Assembly (NCBI RefSeq): GCF_030271535.1
Contig: NZ_JASCXJ010000018.1
Span: forward strand, 62,001 to 126,000
Source: Nocardiopsis sp. ATB16-24
Lineage (GTDB): Bacteria; Actinomycetota; Actinomycetes; Streptosporangiales; Streptosporangiaceae
Direction: 5' to 3'
Length of the DNA stretch: 64,000 bases
This document shows positions 63,201 through 64,000 of this stretch, piece by piece. The position numbers and the translations under genes were made by a program. How positions within the stretch are numbered: position 1 is the first letter of the stretch; the number at the start of each line of letters is the position of its first letter. The notes beneath the pieces were generated by a model that saw only the letters and a program-made list of their open reading frames with translations, searched no databases and was not told where the DNA came from.

Positions 63201-63950
63201 GAGGCCCAGTTCGGTGACTTCGTCAACGGTGCTCAGACCGTCATCGACGAGTACATCAGCGCGGGCGAGCAGAAGTGGGGGCAGCGCTCCAGCGTGACCC
63301 TGCTGCTGCCGCACGGGTACGAGGGTCAGGGGCCGGACCACTCCTCCGCGCGCATCGAGCGCTTCCTGCAACTGTGCGCGCAGGAGAACATGACGGTGAC
63401 CAACCCCACCACCCCGGCGAACTACTTCCACCTGCTGCGTTGGCAGGCCAAGTCGCCGATCCAGCGCCCGCTGGTGGTGTTCACGCCCAAGTCGCTGCTG
63501 CGTCTGAAGGCCGCCACCTCGGCCGCCGAGGACTTCACCTCGGGTGCTTTCCAGCCGCTGATCACGGACGACTCGATCGCGCCGGACAAGGTGCACCGCG
63601 TCGTGCTGTGCTCGGGCAAGATCTACTACGATCTGGACGCCGCACGCCGCAAGAACGGGGACAAGCACACCGCGATCATCCGCGCGGAGCGGCTCTACCC
63701 GCTGCCGATCGAGGAGATCCGCGAGCAGCTCAAGGCCTACCCGAACGCGGGCGAGGTCCTGTGGGTGCAGGAGGAGCCGGCGAACATGGGCCCGTGGCCC
63801 TTCGTCGCGCTGGTCTTCTCCGAGCAGCTCGACCGTCCGTTCACCCGGATCTCGCGCCCGGCCTCCTCCTCGCCCGCGGCCGGTTCGGCCAAGCGGCACG
63901 AGGCCGAACAGCGTGCCCTGGTGGACACCGTGTTCCCTCCCGCCGACTAG
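60294..63950 (+). CDS. kgd: Multifunctional 2-oxoglutarate dehydrogenase E1/E2-like enzyme
   Basis: 1218 residues, the actinobacterial fusion that gives 2-oxoglutarate dehydrogenase E1 and decarboxylase activity and carries a succinyltransferase domain; it works with DlaT and Lpd in the TCA cycle. Layout: E1-type N-terminal segment ([16 protein letters not shown]), a Lys/Pro/Ser-rich linker (about 50-110), the E2 catalytic domain (about 115-370; [26 protein letters not shown] with the catalytic His), then the ThDP-dependent E1 ([37 protein letters not shown]). GTG at 60294 is chosen because MSSEASQ before FGPNEW matches the short family N-terminus, although the ribosome site is weak; an ATG at 60213 gives a 27-residue extension. 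Confidence 0.96.
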   Translation: MSSEASQPLTDFGPNEWLVEELYQKYLNDPNSVDKAWWNFFADYKPAESTDVRGGGGVKARGEKVPAASTPKKKPSSPATPASKQSDKKKEEKEGEKALEVKQERLRGAAARTVTNMESSLELPTATSVRAVPVKLLFDNRIVINNHLRRSRGGKVSFTHIIGYAMIKALQTTPEMNHSYTEVDGKPGVAKPEHVNFGLAIDLQKSDGSRQLVVPSIKKADEMDFQEFWSGYEDLVRKARHNKLTVPDFQGTTISLTNPGGIGTVHSVPRLMQGQGMILGVGAMEYPAEFQGASSDTLAELGISKVMTLTSTYDHRIIQGAQSGEFLRRIHQLLLGEDGFYDEIFNSLRIPYEPVRWVQDIHVNKATQLDKTTRVQELIHAYRVRGHLMADTNPLAHEQRKHPDLDVLEHGLTLWDLDREFPTGGFGGKQVMKLRDVLGVLRDTYCRTVGIEYMHIQSPEEREWIQSHVEREHEKLDRDEQLHILHLLNSAEAFETFLQTKYVGQKRFSLEGGESLIPLLDGVISKAARAQLDEAVIGMAHRGRLNVLANICGKSYAQIFGEFEGNLDPRSAHGSGDVKYHLGTEGVFETRDGEKIRISLAANPSHLETVNPVAEGIVRAKQDVLNKGPHGFTVLPVLIHGDAAFAGQGVVAETLNLSQLRGYRTGGTVHVIVNNQVGFTTSPADSRSSVYATDVARMVQAPIFHVNGDDPEAVVRVAHLAFAYRQAFHKDVVIDLVCYRRRGHNEGDNPAFTQPLMYDVIDAKRSTRKLYTEALIGRGDITVEEAESALRDYQSQLERAFTETREVEKKPIEPGAVVKPEVFTEGPLDHSSVETAVSSETLKRVVDTQVSLPEGFTPHPRLAPQLSRRVTMVETDAIDWATGEMLAFGSLLLDGHPVRLIGQDSRRGTFGQRHATLVDRETGETYTPLKQFDDGITRFHVHDSLLSEYAALGFEYGYSLTRPDALVMWEAQFGDFVNGAQTVIDEYISAGEQKWGQRSSVTLLLPHGYEGQGPDHSSARIERFLQLCAQENMTVTNPTTPANYFHLLRWQAKSPIQRPLVVFTPKSLLRLKAATSAAEDFTSGAFQPLITDDSIAPDKVHRVVLCSGKIYYDLDAARRKNGDKHTAIIRAERLYPLPIEEIREQLKAYPNAGEVLWVQEEPANMGPWPFVALVFSEQLDRPFTRISRPASSSPAAGSAKRHEAEQRALVDTVFPPAD

Positions 63951-63966
63951 GAGTCAGGGAGAGAGC

Positions 63967-64000
63967 GTGTACTACACCGACCGCGGGATCGAGGAGTTGG
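63967..64000 (+). CDS. Start of a DUF6104-like small protein gene, truncated by the window
   Basis: A GTG at 63967, preceded by GGGAGAG, opens the frame MYYTDRGIEEL before the window ends. This N-terminus agrees with the small DUF6104 proteins found right after kgd in Streptomyces and relatives. Only 11 residues are visible, so the call rests on this start and on gene order. It is 16 bp after the kgd stop and probably in the same transcript. Confidence 0.5.
   Translation, partial: MYYTDRGIEEL

Noticed and set aside
60900-63899. 999-codon open frame antisense to kgd
   Set aside because: A shadow of GC-rich coding sequence: the sense strand encodes a complete known enzyme and the antisense product is a Val/Leu/Gly/Arg-rich string without motifs. 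The same applies to the long antisense frames at 544-1989, 7764-10130 and 22179-23948.

Overview
The window comes from a high-GC actinomycete. Evidence: strong G/C third-position bias, GTG and TTG starts, a fused Kgd-type 2-oxoglutarate enzyme, DUF6104-like and SUFU-domain proteins, and a 14-bp box identical to the CebR/CelR operator of Streptomyces and Thermobifida. The overall gene content suggests a Nocardiopsaceae-like genus; this is inference. No rRNA, tRNA, CRISPR array or insertion sequence was seen.

Positions 1-27842 are a biosynthetic gene cluster that runs off the left edge. A leftward set encodes an Fe(II)/2-oxoglutarate oxygenase, a nucleotide-sugar dehydrogenase, a second oxygenase, a C*-A-PCP NRPS whose condensation domain has lost its HHxxxDG motif, a thioesterase, a KS-AT-KR-ACP-C PKS/NRPS, and an A-PCP-C-A NRPS cut by the window edge. 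GTGA and ATGA overlaps couple several of these genes. The line looks built to put a ketoreduced malonyl unit (statine-like) into a short peptide. To its right are four divergent paralogues of a glutathionylspermidine-synthase-like, circularly permuted ATP-grasp family, spread over three transcription units, together with an MFS exporter, a DxD glycosyltransferase-like protein (with one TTA codon) and an NAD-dependent epimerase. Template-driven NRPS/PKS chemistry, up to four template-free ligases and a sugar-acid pathway in one locus is the most unusual feature here. The product is not identified.

Positions 28360-33768 hold general metabolism: a DJ-1/PfpI-MarR pair, threonine aldolase, glycerol kinase with an aquaglyceroporin, and a cold-shock protein. 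Positions 34390-41465 hold a complete Opp/Dpp-type ABC uptake operon with its LacI-family regulator; two copies of a 15-bp motif lie in front of the regulator and the binding-protein gene, the latter also carrying a perfect CebR/CelR box. Positions 41501-51876 carry a Nei-type DNA glycosylase, a large helicase-derived protein with apparently dead ATPase motifs, a PucR regulator divergent from GABA aminotransferase, a second class III aminotransferase, a small zinc-ribbon protein and a nitrilase-family hydrolase. Positions 52055-59626 carry a TetR-ABC exporter operon, an alpha/beta hydrolase, a small membrane protein, RlmN, a SUFU-domain protein and an orphan BlaI-type repressor. The right end is kgd followed by the start of a DUF6104-like gene.

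Convergent genes are usually separated by strong perfect or near-perfect hairpins, which I list as terminators.
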